NCBI RefSeq assembly: GCF_001519065.1
Contig: NZ_KQ954252.1
Span: 186,001-250,000 of the forward strand
Origin: Novosphingobium sp. FSW06-99
GTDB taxonomy: Bacteria > Pseudomonadota > Alphaproteobacteria > Sphingomonadales > Sphingomonadaceae
Length of the DNA: 64,000 nt
Direction: 5' to 3'
Shown piece after piece: positions 26,856-35,711 of this stretch. Each line of letters opens with the position of its first letter. The stretch's first letter is position 1. Below the pieces are notes generated by a model. The model searched no databases. It worked only from the letters and a program-made list of their open reading frames with translations, and had not been told where the DNA came from. The position numbers and the translations under genes were made by a program.

Positions 26856-27512
26856 TCAGTCGTGCGGGGTGGTGCTTTCGGCTTCGCCCTCGGCGCTTTC
26901 GCCCATGCCGTGACGCAGCAGCATCGGCAACTGGGCAAAAGTGAACGCGAACGACAGCGCGGTGACGCCCCACACCTTGATCGTCAGCCAGGTTTCAAAC
27001 CCGCCGTTGTCCTTGTTGAACCAGTGCCGCAGCAGTTCGTTGAGCACGGCCAGAAACACGAAAAACCACGCCCAGTTGCGCGACAGTTTCAGCCAGCCTT
27101 CCTCGTTCAGCCCGTCGAACGCCGATTGCAGCAGGTCGCGCAGCATCGGGCGGCGAAAGTACAGCCCGATGAACAGGATCGCGGCGAACAGCACATAGAT
27201 CACCGTCGGCTTGATCTGGATCCAGGTCGGATCGCCCAGCAGGACGGTCAGCGTGCCGAACGCGATGATCAGCGTGGATGACAGCCACAGCATCGGCGAA
27301 ATCTTGCCCAGCCGCCATTTCGAGATCAGCAGCGCGGCCACCGTGGCGACCATGAAGGCCACCGTGCTCTTGGTCACGCCGACCACGGCGTTGAGCCCGG
27401 CGTCGGTGCCCTTCGGCGTGAAATGGCGATAGGCCAGGAAAAATACCAGCAGTGGTCCATAATCGACCAGCAGGTTGATCCAGGCCGATCCGGCGGTTTT
27501 CTTGGCGGTCAC
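26856..27512 (-). CDS. yciB: Inner-membrane septation protein YciB/IspA-type
   Basis: Intracellular septation protein A family, a polytopic inner-membrane protein linked to cell-envelope and division integrity. Begins MTAKKTAGSAWINLLVDYGP, with the family block LVDYGPLLVFFLAYR; five or six helices follow, including GDPTWIQIKPTVIYVLFAAIL (family landmark) and FRRPMLRDLLQSAF. Length 218 aa, with a short polar acidic tail. Start overlaps the ftsY stop by 4 nt; last gene of the dapF-mtaB-ftsY-yciB operon. Confidence 0.93.
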   Translation of the reverse strand: MTAKKTAGSAWINLLVDYGPLLVFFLAYRHFTPKGTDAGLNAVVGVTKSTVAFMVATVAALLISKWRLGKISPMLWLSSTLIIAFGTLTVLLGDPTWIQIKPTVIYVLFAAILFIGLYFRRPMLRDLLQSAFDGLNEEGWLKLSRNWAWFFVFLAVLNELLRHWFNKDNGGFETWLTIKVWGVTALSFAFTFAQLPMLLRHGMGESAEGEAESTTPHD

Positions 27513-28435
27513 TGCACGTCTCCGGCAATCACCCGGGCGACCAGCGCGGGGTCGAACGGGCGCAAATCATCGATCTTTTCGCCCACGCCAATGGCATGAA
27601 TCGGCAATCCGACTTGTTCGGCGGCGGCCACCAGCACCCCGCCACGCGCGGTGCCATCCAGCTTGGTCATCACCAGCCCGGTCACGCCCGCCACTTCGCG
27701 GAACACGTCGATCTGTTGCAGCGCGTTCTGGCCGTTGGTGGCATCGAGCACCAGGACCACATCATGCGGCGCCTCGGGGTTCAGGCGGCCCAGCACGCGG
27801 CGGATCTTGGCCAGTTCGTCCATCAGCTCGCGCTTGTTCTGCAAACGCCCGGCGGTATCGACGATCAGCACGTCGGTGCCTGCGGCGGTCGCCTGTTTCA
27901 CCGCGTCGAACACGATCGAGGCGGGATCGCCACCTTCGGCCCCGCTGACGATCGGCACGCCCAGCCGATCGGCCCAGACGCGCAATTGACCGATCGCGGC
28001 AGCGCGAAAGGTATCGCCCGCGGCCAGCATCACGCTGTAATCCTGTTCCTGGAACATGTGCGCCAGCTTGGCGATGGTAGTGGTCTTGCCCGAACCGTTG
28101 ACCCCGATCACCAGGATCACTTGCGGGCGCGGAAAGGCCACGATCTCAAGCGGACGCGCCACACCGCGCAGGATTGCCTCGATCTCGGCGGCCACCGCGC
28201 CGCGCAAGGCGGCGGCATCGAGCCCGGTTTCGAACCGCCCGGCGGCCAGCCGCTCGCGGATGCGCGCGGCGGCGCGCGGGCCCAGATCGGATGCGATCAG
28301 CGCATCCTCGATATCGTCGAGCTGTTCACCGGTCAGCCGCGTGCCGCCGGTCAGCCCGGCCAGATTGTCGGCCAGCCGCTCCTGTGTCTTGCGCAGGCCG
28401 CCCAGCAGGCGGTCGCTCCAGGTCTCGCTGCTCAT
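27509..28435 (-). CDS. ftsY: Signal recognition particle receptor FtsY
   Basis: GTPase receptor for SRP at the inner membrane. Helical N domain (about residues 1-95), then the G domain with G1 GVNGSGKTTT (111-120), DTAGRL (G3) and TKLDGTARGG (G4). Length 308 aa: the acidic A domain of E. coli FtsY is absent, as usual in alphaproteobacteria. Overlaps its neighbours by 4 nt on each side. Its partner ffh lies 4 kb away on the other strand. Confidence 0.97.
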   Translation of the reverse strand: MSSETWSDRLLGGLRKTQERLADNLAGLTGGTRLTGEQLDDIEDALIASDLGPRAAARIRERLAAGRFETGLDAAALRGAVAAEIEAILRGVARPLEIVAFPRPQVILVIGVNGSGKTTTIAKLAHMFQEQDYSVMLAAGDTFRAAAIGQLRVWADRLGVPIVSGAEGGDPASIVFDAVKQATAAGTDVLIVDTAGRLQNKRELMDELAKIRRVLGRLNPEAPHDVVLVLDATNGQNALQQIDVFREVAGVTGLVMTKLDGTARGGVLVAAAEQVGLPIHAIGVGEKIDDLRPFDPALVARVIAGDVQ

Positions 28436-29613
28436 GCCAACAGTCCTTCGGTAAGCGTGGTCGGGGTGACCGTCATCAGGCGGCCCGCCACGCTTCCCGG
28501 CGGCAGGCGATAAGGGGCGAATTCGCCCGAATGGCCGGTGCCGTCACGTTCGGCCAGCACCACGCGCGGCTGTCCGATCAGGCCCTGCAACCAGGCCGCG
28601 CGGTGCACCGCGACTTCGGCGCGCAAGGCGGCGGCGCGTTCGCGCACGCGCACCGGATCGACTTGCGGCATGCGCGCCGCCGGGGTGCCGGGGCGCGGCG
28701 AATAGGGGAAAATGTGCCCGTGGACGATCCGCGCCGCACCGATCAGGCTCAGGTTGTTGGCGTGCATTGCCTCGGTCTCGGTCGGGAAACCGGCGATCAG
28801 GTCGGCGCCGATGGCGATCTCGGGACGGCGCGCCAGCAGGTGTTCGACCAGCGTGATGGCCTGGGCACGGCTGTGGCGGCGCTTCATGCGTTTGAGCACC
28901 ATGTCGTCGCCCGATTGCAGCGACAGATGGATATGCGGCATCACGCGTGGTTCGCCAGTGATGATCTCGAACAAGTGCGGGTCGATTTCCACCCCGTCGA
29001 GCGATGACAGCCGCAGCCGGGGCAGCGCGGGAAACGCGCGCAGGATGGCCGCAACCAGATCGCCCAATCGCAACGGCTGGTCCAGATCGGCGCCCCAGCC
29101 GGTGACATCGACACCGGTCAGCACCACTTCGTTGACGCCATGGTCGAGATGCGCCCCGACCCGGTGCAGCACGTCGGCGATCGGGCTCGACACGCTGGGC
29201 CCACGCCCGGCGGGAATGATGCAGAACGTGCAGGCGTGGTCGCAACCGTTCTGCACCGGCACAAAGGCGCGGGTGTGGTGGGCCGATGCCGTCGAAGGCG
29301 CGGCAGGCGCGCGCCAGCTTTGCGGGGCCAGCTTGGCCGGGTTGGGCACCACCGCATCGACTTCGTCCATCGCGGCAAAGGTATCGGGCTCGATCGTCGC
29401 GGCGCAGCCGGTTACCACCAGCCGCGCATCGGGGTGGTCGCGGCGCGCGCGGCGCACCGCGCGGCGCGACTGGCGCACAGCCTCGGCGGTGACCGCGCAG
29501 GAATTGATCACCACCGTCGACCCCGGCGCGCCGGTCAGCATGGCGCGGATCGCCTCGCTTTCGGCCAGGTTGAGACGGCAGCCGAGCGTGATGACCGGAT
29601 CTGTCGCGCTCAT
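28432..29613 (-). CDS. mtaB: tRNA t6A37 methylthiotransferase MtaB
   Basis: Radical-SAM enzyme that converts t6A37 to ms2t6A37 in ANN-decoding tRNAs. The N-terminal UPF0004 domain has its three cluster cysteines (Cys12, Cys39, Cys70), and the radical-SAM motif CDHACTFC supplies Cys124, Cys128 and Cys131. The TRAM-like C-terminus is short. Length 393 aa. The stop/start overlaps with dapF and ftsY (4 nt each) place it in the dapF-mtaB-ftsY-yciB operon, an arrangement common in alphaproteobacteria. Confidence 0.95.
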   Translation of the reverse strand: MSATDPVITLGCRLNLAESEAIRAMLTGAPGSTVVINSCAVTAEAVRQSRRAVRRARRDHPDARLVVTGCAATIEPDTFAAMDEVDAVVPNPAKLAPQSWRAPAAPSTASAHHTRAFVPVQNGCDHACTFCIIPAGRGPSVSSPIADVLHRVGAHLDHGVNEVVLTGVDVTGWGADLDQPLRLGDLVAAILRAFPALPRLRLSSLDGVEIDPHLFEIITGEPRVMPHIHLSLQSGDDMVLKRMKRRHSRAQAITLVEHLLARRPEIAIGADLIAGFPTETEAMHANNLSLIGAARIVHGHIFPYSPRPGTPAARMPQVDPVRVRERAAALRAEVAVHRAAWLQGLIGQPRVVLAERDGTGHSGEFAPYRLPPGSVAGRLMTVTPTTLTEGLLA

Positions 29614-30431
29614 GCCGGGTAATCGTTGGCGGCGAACGTGCCGGTAAAGCTGGTTGCGGCGGGCCCGGTCATGATCACGTTGTCATGGGCATCCCACGCG
29701 ATCGTCAGCGGCCCGCCCGGCAGGGTGACCGTAACGCGCCGCCCGGTCAGCCGCCGTCGCATCGCCGCCACGGCCGTGGCGCAGGCCCCTGTGCCGCAGG
29801 CGCGCGTCAGCCCGGCGCCGCGTTCCCACACGTGCAGCGTGATCGCATCGGGGCCGGTCAGCGTGGCCACATTGACATTGACGCGCGCGGGAAACAGCGG
29901 ATCGTGCTCGATCAGCGGGCCCAGCCGCGCCAGATCGACGGCATCGGCATCGGGCACAAAGAACACCACATGCGGATTGCCCACGTTGACCGCGACCGGA
30001 TCGGCCAGATCCTCCCACGCCACCGGCATTGCCAGCGTGTCCATCGCATAGGCCAGCGGGATCGCGTCCCAGCCGAACCGGGGCACCCCCATTGCCACGC
30101 TGATACCGTGATCATCGACGCGGGCGACCAGATCGCCGCCCAGCGTTTCAATACGCGTTTCGCCGCCGTGCTCGGGGCCCAGCAGCATGCCGACCGCGCG
30201 GCTGGCATTGCCGCAGGCTTCGACTTCGCCGCCATCGGGGTTGAAGATGCGCATGCGCACATCGGCATGGGTGGCGGGCTCGAGCACGATCAGTTGATCG
30301 CAGCCGATCCCGGTCTTGCGGTCGGCCAGCGCGGCGGCGCGGCGCGCGGTCACGGGGACCGGATGCGCGCGCGCGTCGATCACCACGAAATCGTTGCCAA
30401 GGCCATGCATCTTGCGAAACGGGATGTGCAT
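29610..30431 (-). CDS. dapF: Diaminopimelate epimerase
   Basis: Interconverts LL- and meso-diaminopimelate for lysine and peptidoglycan. The two catalytic cysteines are Cys73 (EACGNASRAV) and Cys212 (TRACGTGACATA). Other family landmarks: KMHGLGNDFVVID at residues 7-19 and GNPHVVFFV near 151. Length 273 aa. First gene of the minus-strand operon; a 57-bp gap separates it from the GGDEF-EAL gene upstream, so the promoter may lie in or before that gene. Confidence 0.97.
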   Translation of the reverse strand: MHIPFRKMHGLGNDFVVIDARAHPVPVTARRAAALADRKTGIGCDQLIVLEPATHADVRMRIFNPDGGEVEACGNASRAVGMLLGPEHGGETRIETLGGDLVARVDDHGISVAMGVPRFGWDAIPLAYAMDTLAMPVAWEDLADPVAVNVGNPHVVFFVPDADAVDLARLGPLIEHDPLFPARVNVNVATLTGPDAITLHVWERGAGLTRACGTGACATAVAAMRRRLTGRRVTVTLPGGPLTIAWDAHDNVIMTGPAATSFTGTFAANDYPA

Positions 30432-30488
30432 GGTCGCGGCTACTAGAACAATGGGAGCGGTTTGGAAATCGCCCTGATCAGGCCCTGA

Positions 30489-32195
30489 TCAGGCGGTGCG
30501 CGAGTCCGGCACTGTTGCGGCTGGCCGTGGCGAAACCGCCAGCAGGCTTTGCGCGGCAAGCTCGTCGCGCAGATCTTCGGCGCTCAACGGGTGGCCATAG
30601 ATATAGCCCTGGCCCAGAAATGTGCCCAGCTTGCGCAATTCGTCAAGAATCTGGGGGCTTTCGATCCCTTCGGCGGTGATCGGCAGGTCCATCCCCCGGC
30701 CCAGCGAGCTGATCGCCTCGACCATCGCATTGCTGTCGCGGTTGCGCCCCAGCCCGGCGATGAAATTGCGGTCGATCTTGATCCGGTCGAACGGCAGCGC
30801 GCGCAAATGCGCCAAACTTGATGCGCAATGGCCAAAATCGTCCAGGCTGATCCGCACCCCCTGGTTGCGCAACGATGTGACCAGTGACCGCACCATCGGC
30901 AGGTTTTCGACCAGACTGTCTTCGGTGATTTCGATATCGAGCCGGTGGGGCGGGATGCGCGCTTCGACCATCAGTTTGAGCAGCCTTTGCGCAAACCACG
31001 GATCGCGCAACTGCACTGGCGAGATGTTGATCGCCAGCGTCAGGTGCGGCGCCCATTCGCCGGCATCGACCAGCGCCTGGCGAATCAGCGATTCCGACAG
31101 GGCCGGCATCACGCCGATCTCTTCGGCCACCGGCACGAACACGTCGGGGCCGACTATGCCGCGTTCGGGCGAATGCCAGCGGGCCAGCATTTCCAGTCCG
31201 GTGATCGCGCCGCTGGCCAGATCGATCTGCTTTTCATAATAGGGGCGGAATTCGCCATTGTGCACGCCCTGGCGGATCGCCTGCTCCAGACGGTTGCGCG
31301 CCAGCATGTCGTCCTCGATCGCCGGTTCGAACCAGCAATGCCGGCTGCGCCCGCCTTTCTTGGCCTGGTACATCGCGACATCGGCCTGATGGGTCAGCGT
31401 GGCGACCACGTCTGCGGTGGCGCTGGCGGGCGTGATCGCCAGGCAAGCCAGCCCGATCGACGCGGTGACCACGACCGTGTGATCATCGCAATGCACCGGC
31501 AGCGCAATCGCTTCGCCGATCCCGGTGGCCAGGCGATCGCCATGGCCGGTGCAATCGGTTCCGCGTGCAAACGGGACCAGTGCGGCAAATTCATCCCCGC
31601 CCAGCCGCGCGAGCACGGCATCGGCGGGCAGCATGGCGCGGGCCCGCCGCGCCGCCTCGATCAGCACGGCGTCGCCGACATGGTGGCCATGCGCGTCGTT
31701 GGCCTGTTTGAACCGGTCAAGATCGATCAGCATCAGCGTCAGATTGCCATCGCGCTGCCCGGTTGCGGCGGCCAGCCGGGCCAGCGCTACATCGAAACTG
31801 CGCCGGTTGAGCAACCCGGTCAGCGCATCGGTATCGGCCAGCCGCAGCGCCGCCGTTTCGGCATCGCGCCGCGCGGCCACTTCGCGCATCAGGTCGACAT
31901 AGCGGCGCCAGCCAAAGATGATCAGCGCGATGTTGAGCAGCAGCGCATTGGTCAGCAGCGCATCGACGCTGCCTTCGCCCGAAATGAGATGATGCACGAC
32001 ATGCGGCAGCACTGACGAGCCGGTGCCGACGAACAGGAGGATGGCCGCAAAGATGATGCCCAGCGCCACCACATCGCGCTCGGTCCGGGCCGCGCCAGGC
32101 GCAGGCAGGCGCACGGGGCCGGGATTGAGCCCAGCCGCATTCGCAGCGGACACCTGGCCGCCGGTCTGCCGATGCTGGAAATCCTGCGATGGCAT
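30489..32195 (-). CDS. Membrane GGDEF-EAL protein (c-di-GMP turnover)
   Basis: Two membrane helices (about residues 40-62 and 80-97) are followed by a GGDEF domain with intact RLGGDEF and an EAL domain. EAL reads EML; the other catalytic residues look present (NISPVQLRD, DIEITEDSL, SLDDFGHCASSL, FDRIKIDRNF, TAEGIES, GQGYIYGHP). The RxxD inhibitory site normally before GGDEF is not present in the right register. Both synthesis and hydrolysis of c-di-GMP are possible; the PDE half looks the better preserved. ATG at 32195 (AGGGACG upstream) gives 568 aa; the frame extends to 32312. Confidence 0.88.
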   Translation of the reverse strand: MPSQDFQHRQTGGQVSAANAAGLNPGPVRLPAPGAARTERDVVALGIIFAAILLFVGTGSSVLPHVVHHLISGEGSVDALLTNALLLNIALIIFGWRRYVDLMREVAARRDAETAALRLADTDALTGLLNRRSFDVALARLAAATGQRDGNLTLMLIDLDRFKQANDAHGHHVGDAVLIEAARRARAMLPADAVLARLGGDEFAALVPFARGTDCTGHGDRLATGIGEAIALPVHCDDHTVVVTASIGLACLAITPASATADVVATLTHQADVAMYQAKKGGRSRHCWFEPAIEDDMLARNRLEQAIRQGVHNGEFRPYYEKQIDLASGAITGLEMLARWHSPERGIVGPDVFVPVAEEIGVMPALSESLIRQALVDAGEWAPHLTLAINISPVQLRDPWFAQRLLKLMVEARIPPHRLDIEITEDSLVENLPMVRSLVTSLRNQGVRISLDDFGHCASSLAHLRALPFDRIKIDRNFIAGLGRNRDSNAMVEAISSLGRGMDLPITAEGIESPQILDELRKLGTFLGQGYIYGHPLSAEDLRDELAAQSLLAVSPRPAATVPDSRTA

Positions 32196-32484
32196 CGTCC
32201 CTGCCGTGCTCCTCACAAATCCGGAATTGCAAATGCGAAATCCCTGTATGCCTGCATAAACCGCCATGTTGAAATTTGGGTTAAGCCTCCGGACAGACGG
32301 CCCGCTTGCCAAATCGTGGCCATGCGCCTAAGGGGACCACGTGAATCGGCCAATTCGGGCCGGATCGCACCAATGGCTTTCGGCTTTGAAGCGGAGATGC
32401 TGGACGCTGGTCGGCGAGGTTTCGCCCACCGGCGTTTTTGGCGTTCTGGCTCAATAGCCGGGAATTGGGCAGGAGTGACACGGA

Positions 32485-33948
32485 TTGTTCGATAGTCTGT
32501 CAGACCGGCTGAGCGGCGTTTTCGACCGCCTGCGTGGTCGCGGCGCGCTGTCCGAAGAGGACGTGCGCGGTGCGATGCGCGAAGTGCGCATTGCCCTGCT
32601 GGAAGCCGACGTGGCGCTGCCGGTGGTGCGCCGGTTTGTCGATGGGGTTACCGAAACCGCGATCGGCCAGCAGGTCTTGCGCTCGGTCACGCCGGGCCAG
32701 CAAGTGGTCAAGATCGTCCACGACGCGCTGACCGAAATGCTGGGCAGCGGCACGGCCGAGCTGGATCTGGCGGCGACCCCGCCGGTGGTGATCATGATGG
32801 TCGGCCTGCAAGGGTCGGGCAAGACCACCAGCACCGCCAAGATCGCCAAGCTGCTGAAGGACAAGCAGGGCAAGAAAGTCCTGATGGCCTCGCTCGACGT
32901 CAATCGTCCGGCGGCGCAGGAACAGTTGGCCGTGCTGGGTGGCCAGGTCGACGTGGCGACATTGCCGATCGTGCCGGGCCAGACCCCGGTCGAGATCGCC
33001 ACGCGTGCGCTCCATGCGGCGCGGTTGCAGGCGGTCGACGTGCTGATGCTCGACACCGCCGGGCGACTGCATGTCGATCAGGCGCTGATGGACGAAATGA
33101 AGGCCGTCAGCGCGATCGCGACACCACGCGAGACGCTGCTGGTGGTCGATTCGCTGACCGGGCAGGACGCGGTCAACGTTGCGCAGAATTTCGCGGGGCA
33201 AGTGCCGCTGACCGGCGTGGTGCTGACGCGCATGGACGGCGATGCGCGCGGCGGTGCGGCGCTGTCGATGCGCGCGGTCACCGGTCAGCCGATCAAGTTT
33301 GCCGGGACCGGCGAAAAGCTCGACGCGATCGAGGCGTTTGATCCGCAACGGGTTGCCGGTCGCATCCTGGGCATGGGCGATATTGTCTCGATCGTCGAAA
33401 AGGCCGCCGCTGCGGTCAACGCCGACGAAGCCGACAAGCTGGCCCAGCGCATGGCCAAGGGCGAGTTCGACATGAACGATCTGCGCACCCAGTTGCGCCA
33501 GATGCAGCGCATGGGCGGACTGGGCGCGCTGGCCGGGCTGATGCCGGGGATGAAGAAGGCCAAGGCGGCGATGGCCAATTCGGGCATGGATGACAAAGTG
33601 CTGGTGCACATGGATGCGATCATCGGCTCGATGACGCCCAAGGAACGCGCCAAGCCCGAACTGCTCAACGCCAAGCGCAAGATCCGCGTGGCCAAAGGGT
33701 CCGGCACGCAAGTGCAGGACGTCAACAAGATCATCAAGATGCACCAGGAAATGGCGCGCGCGATGAAGCAGATCCGCAAGATGGGCGGGCTCAAGGGCCT
33801 GGCCGCGATGTTCGGCAAGGGCGGTATGGGCGCGGCGATGCCGGGTCTCGATCAGCCGATGGGGCCGGGCGGCCTGGGCGGCGGCATGAAGATGCCCGGC
33901 CTTGGCGGCATGCCGGCCAATCTGGGCGATTTGCTCAAACGGAAATGA
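32485..33948 (+). CDS. ffh: Signal recognition particle protein Ffh/SRP54
   Basis: Binds 4.5S RNA and signal sequences and delivers ribosomes to FtsY. N domain (residues 1-95), G domain with G1 GLQGSGKTT (107-115), DTAGRL and TRMDGDARGG, and a Met-rich M domain from about 320 ending in a Gly/Met tail. Length 487 aa. The start is TTG at 32485 with AGGAG nine bases upstream; no better ATG exists. First gene of ffh-rpsP-rimM-[vapBC]-trmD-rplS; its promoter should lie in 32313-32484, where I see no clear consensus. Confidence 0.97.
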   Translation: MFDSLSDRLSGVFDRLRGRGALSEEDVRGAMREVRIALLEADVALPVVRRFVDGVTETAIGQQVLRSVTPGQQVVKIVHDALTEMLGSGTAELDLAATPPVVIMMVGLQGSGKTTSTAKIAKLLKDKQGKKVLMASLDVNRPAAQEQLAVLGGQVDVATLPIVPGQTPVEIATRALHAARLQAVDVLMLDTAGRLHVDQALMDEMKAVSAIATPRETLLVVDSLTGQDAVNVAQNFAGQVPLTGVVLTRMDGDARGGAALSMRAVTGQPIKFAGTGEKLDAIEAFDPQRVAGRILGMGDIVSIVEKAAAAVNADEADKLAQRMAKGEFDMNDLRTQLRQMQRMGGLGALAGLMPGMKKAKAAMANSGMDDKVLVHMDAIIGSMTPKERAKPELLNAKRKIRVAKGSGTQVQDVNKIIKMHQEMARAMKQIRKMGGLKGLAAMFGKGGMGAAMPGLDQPMGPGGLGGGMKMPGLGGMPANLGDLLKRK

Positions 33949-33995
33949 CTGTTTTGAATTCCACCTGTTTTACAAATCTGATGAAAGGGTAATCC

Positions 33996-34370
33996 ATGTC
34001 TGTTTCTTTGCGTCTGTCGCGTGGCGGCTCCAAAAAGCGCCCCTATTACAAGGTCGTCGTGTCCAACAGCCGCGCCCCGCGCGACGGCAAGTATCTGGAA
34101 CAGGTCGGCACCTACAACCCGCTGCTGGCCAAGGACGATGAAAACCGCGTGCGTGTGGTCGAAGACCGCGTGCGCTATTGGCTGAGCGTCGGCGCGCAGC
34201 CGACCGAACGCGTTGCCCGTCTGCTCGACAAGCTGGGCATCAAGGAACGCAAGGTCACGCTGAACCCCAACGCGGGCGTTCCGGGCAAGAAGGCCACTGA
34301 ACGCGCTGCCGACAAGGCCAAGAAAGCGGCCGAGGCTGCTGAAGCCGCTGCGGAATCGGCGGAAGCCTGA
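33996..34370 (+). CDS. rpsP: 30S ribosomal protein bS16
   Basis: Small-subunit protein S16. The family opening [21 protein letters not shown] is at residues 2-22 and the conserved [13 protein letters not shown] follows near 41. The core ends near residue 85, then comes an Ala/Lys/Glu-rich tail to 124 aa, common in alphaproteobacteria. ATG at 33996 has AAAGGG upstream. rimM follows after 2 bp. Confidence 0.97.
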   Translation: MSVSLRLSRGGSKKRPYYKVVVSNSRAPRDGKYLEQVGTYNPLLAKDDENRVRVVEDRVRYWLSVGAQPTERVARLLDKLGIKERKVTLNPNAGVPGKKATERAADKAKKAAEAAEAAAESAEA

Positions 34371-34372
34371 TC

Positions 34373-34876
34373 TTGGCGACCGACAAGCCGGTCACGCTGG
34401 CGGCCATTGCGGGCGCGCATGGCGTGGCCGGTGAAGTGCGGCTGAAACTGTTCAGCGAAGGGGTGGCGACCTTGAAGCGCCACCTCAATCGCGAAAACGG
34501 CTTCAACGGCGGCACCCTGACGCTGACCGCGTTGCGCGACGACGGCAAGGGCGGCGCGATCGCGCGCTTTGCCCAATGCATCGATCGCAACGCGGCAGAG
34601 GCGTTGCGCGGCACCCTGCTGACCGTGCCGCGCAGCACGTTGCCGCCGCTGGGCGCTGGCGAATATTACCATGCCGACCTGATCGGCCTGCCGGCGGTGT
34701 CGGACGACGGCACGGCGCTGGGCACATGCATCGCGGTCGACAATTTCGGCGCAGGCGATGTGCTAGAAGTGCGGCGGCCCGATGGCAAAAGCTTCATGGT
34801 GCCGATGCGCGCCGAAGCAGTGCCGGAATGGGATGCCGATCGGCTGGTGATCACCGCCGCGTGGGCGCAGGACTGA
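34373..34876 (+). CDS. rimM: 16S rRNA processing protein RimM
   Basis: Assembly factor for the 30S head, acting with S19. N-terminal RimM domain (VTLAAIAGAHGVAGEVRLKLFSEG, residues 5-28) and C-terminal PRC-barrel (GEYYHADLIGL ... LEVRRPDGKSFMVPM). Length 167 aa. Starts with TTG 34373, only 2 bp after rpsP, and so probably coupled to it. Directly downstream the usual neighbour trmD is displaced by vapBC. Confidence 0.94.
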   Translation: MATDKPVTLAAIAGAHGVAGEVRLKLFSEGVATLKRHLNRENGFNGGTLTLTALRDDGKGGAIARFAQCIDRNAAEALRGTLLTVPRSTLPPLGAGEYYHADLIGLPAVSDDGTALGTCIAVDNFGAGDVLEVRRPDGKSFMVPMRAEAVPEWDADRLVITAAWAQD

Positions 34877-34956
34877 GCCGTCCGAAATTTTCGCCATTGG
34901 CCAACCAGGAGTGCCGACCGGCATTGCTCGCTACAGGATGGCCGGGCCCCGCACGA

Positions 34957-34997
34957 TTCGACAAGTCCGCGATTTTGTATATACTGACCGGATATAC
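34957..34997 (+). promoter_or_regulatory. Candidate vapBC promoter with overlapping operator palindrome
   Basis: TTCGAC (34957-34962), 17-bp spacer, TATACT (34980-34985): a plausible -35/-10 pair in an AT-rich spot. An inverted repeat GTATAT (34977-34982) / ATATAC (34992-34997) covers the -10 and ends next to the vapB Shine-Dalgarno (GGGAG, 34998-35002). Fits autorepression by the VapB-VapC complex; inferred. Confidence 0.55.
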
Positions 34998-35008
34998 GGG
35001 AGTTGGTG

Positions 35009-35281
35009 ATGGCCAGGGAATATACGGTCAAAAGCTTCAAGTCGGGCAATTCGGTCGCCTTGCGCCTGCCAAAGGCGCTCGGGATTGCCGAGGGCGAAGA
35101 TATCGTGATCGTCCCGCATGATGCTGACAGCTTCAGCATCTGGAAGAAGAGCGATGCCAAGAAGGTCTTCATGGGCCTGTACGGCAGCATGTCGCCCGGT
35201 TTCATGGATGAAGACCGGCAGGACGTGGAACAGGACGATTATGACTGGCCGGGCTCCGGCGACCAACCGGCGGCGGCGTGA
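35009..35281 (+). CDS. vapB: VapB-type antitoxin (AbrB/SpoVT swapped-hairpin DNA binder)
   Basis: Antitoxin of a type II system: binds and neutralises the PIN toxin encoded next to it and represses the operon. The N-terminal half (REYTVKSFKSGNSVALRLPK, then LGIAEGEDIVIV) is the AbrB-like DNA-binding fold; the C-terminal acidic part (about residues 60-88) would wrap the toxin. ATG 35009 has GGGAG six bases upstream; TTG 35003 is less likely. Product 90 aa. Stop overlaps the vapC ATG (TGATG). It sits inside the ribosomal/tRNA-modification operon between rimM and trmD. Confidence 0.88.
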   Translation: MAREYTVKSFKSGNSVALRLPKALGIAEGEDIVIVPHDADSFSIWKKSDAKKVFMGLYGSMSPGFMDEDRQDVEQDDYDWPGSGDQPAAA

Positions 35282-35667
35282 TGTATTTGCTCGATACCAA
35301 TGCCTGCATCGATTTTCTCAACGGGCGCAGCGCGGCGCTGGCGCAGCGCATGGCCGAAAATTTCGGTTCGTTGTGGGTGTCTTCGATCAGCGTGGCCGAA
35401 CTGATGGTTGGCAGCCGTCAGTCAGCCGATTCGCGACGGGACGCTGAGCGGATCAACGTCTTTGTGGCCAACCTCGACATTGCCGATTTCGACGAGGCTT
35501 GCGCACGGCGCTATGGCGCGGTGATCCGGGCGATCGGCGTGCGCCGCAAGAGTTTTGACCGGCTGATCGGCGTGCAGGCGCTTGAGCGGGGGCTTGTGCT
35601 GGTCACCCGCAATGGCCGGGATTTCGATGACGTGCCCGGTCTGGTGATCGAGGATTGGACACGCTGA
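35281..35667 (+). CDS. vapC: VapC-type PIN-domain ribonuclease toxin
   Basis: Mg2+-dependent RNase toxin; relatives cut initiator tRNA or the sarcin-ricin loop. The PIN acidic residues are all visible: Asp5 (LLDTNACID), Glu40 (SVAELMVG), Asp93 ([11 protein letters not shown]) and Asp114 ([13 protein letters not shown]). The product is 128 aa, the usual size. ATG 35281 overlaps the vapB stop by 1 nt; GTG 35278 would add one residue. trmD begins 44 bp downstream. The target RNA cannot be deduced. Confidence 0.92.
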   Translation: MYLLDTNACIDFLNGRSAALAQRMAENFGSLWVSSISVAELMVGSRQSADSRRDAERINVFVANLDIADFDEACARRYGAVIRAIGVRRKSFDRLIGVQALERGLVLVTRNGRDFDDVPGLVIEDWTR

Positions 35668-35711
35668 TCGGTGCTCGACAGGGCATCGTTGAGGCGCCAG
35701 GGGATCGCACC

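Noticed and set aside
30432..30488. Separate promoter for dapF
   Set aside because: No -35/-10 pair could be supported in the 57-bp gap.
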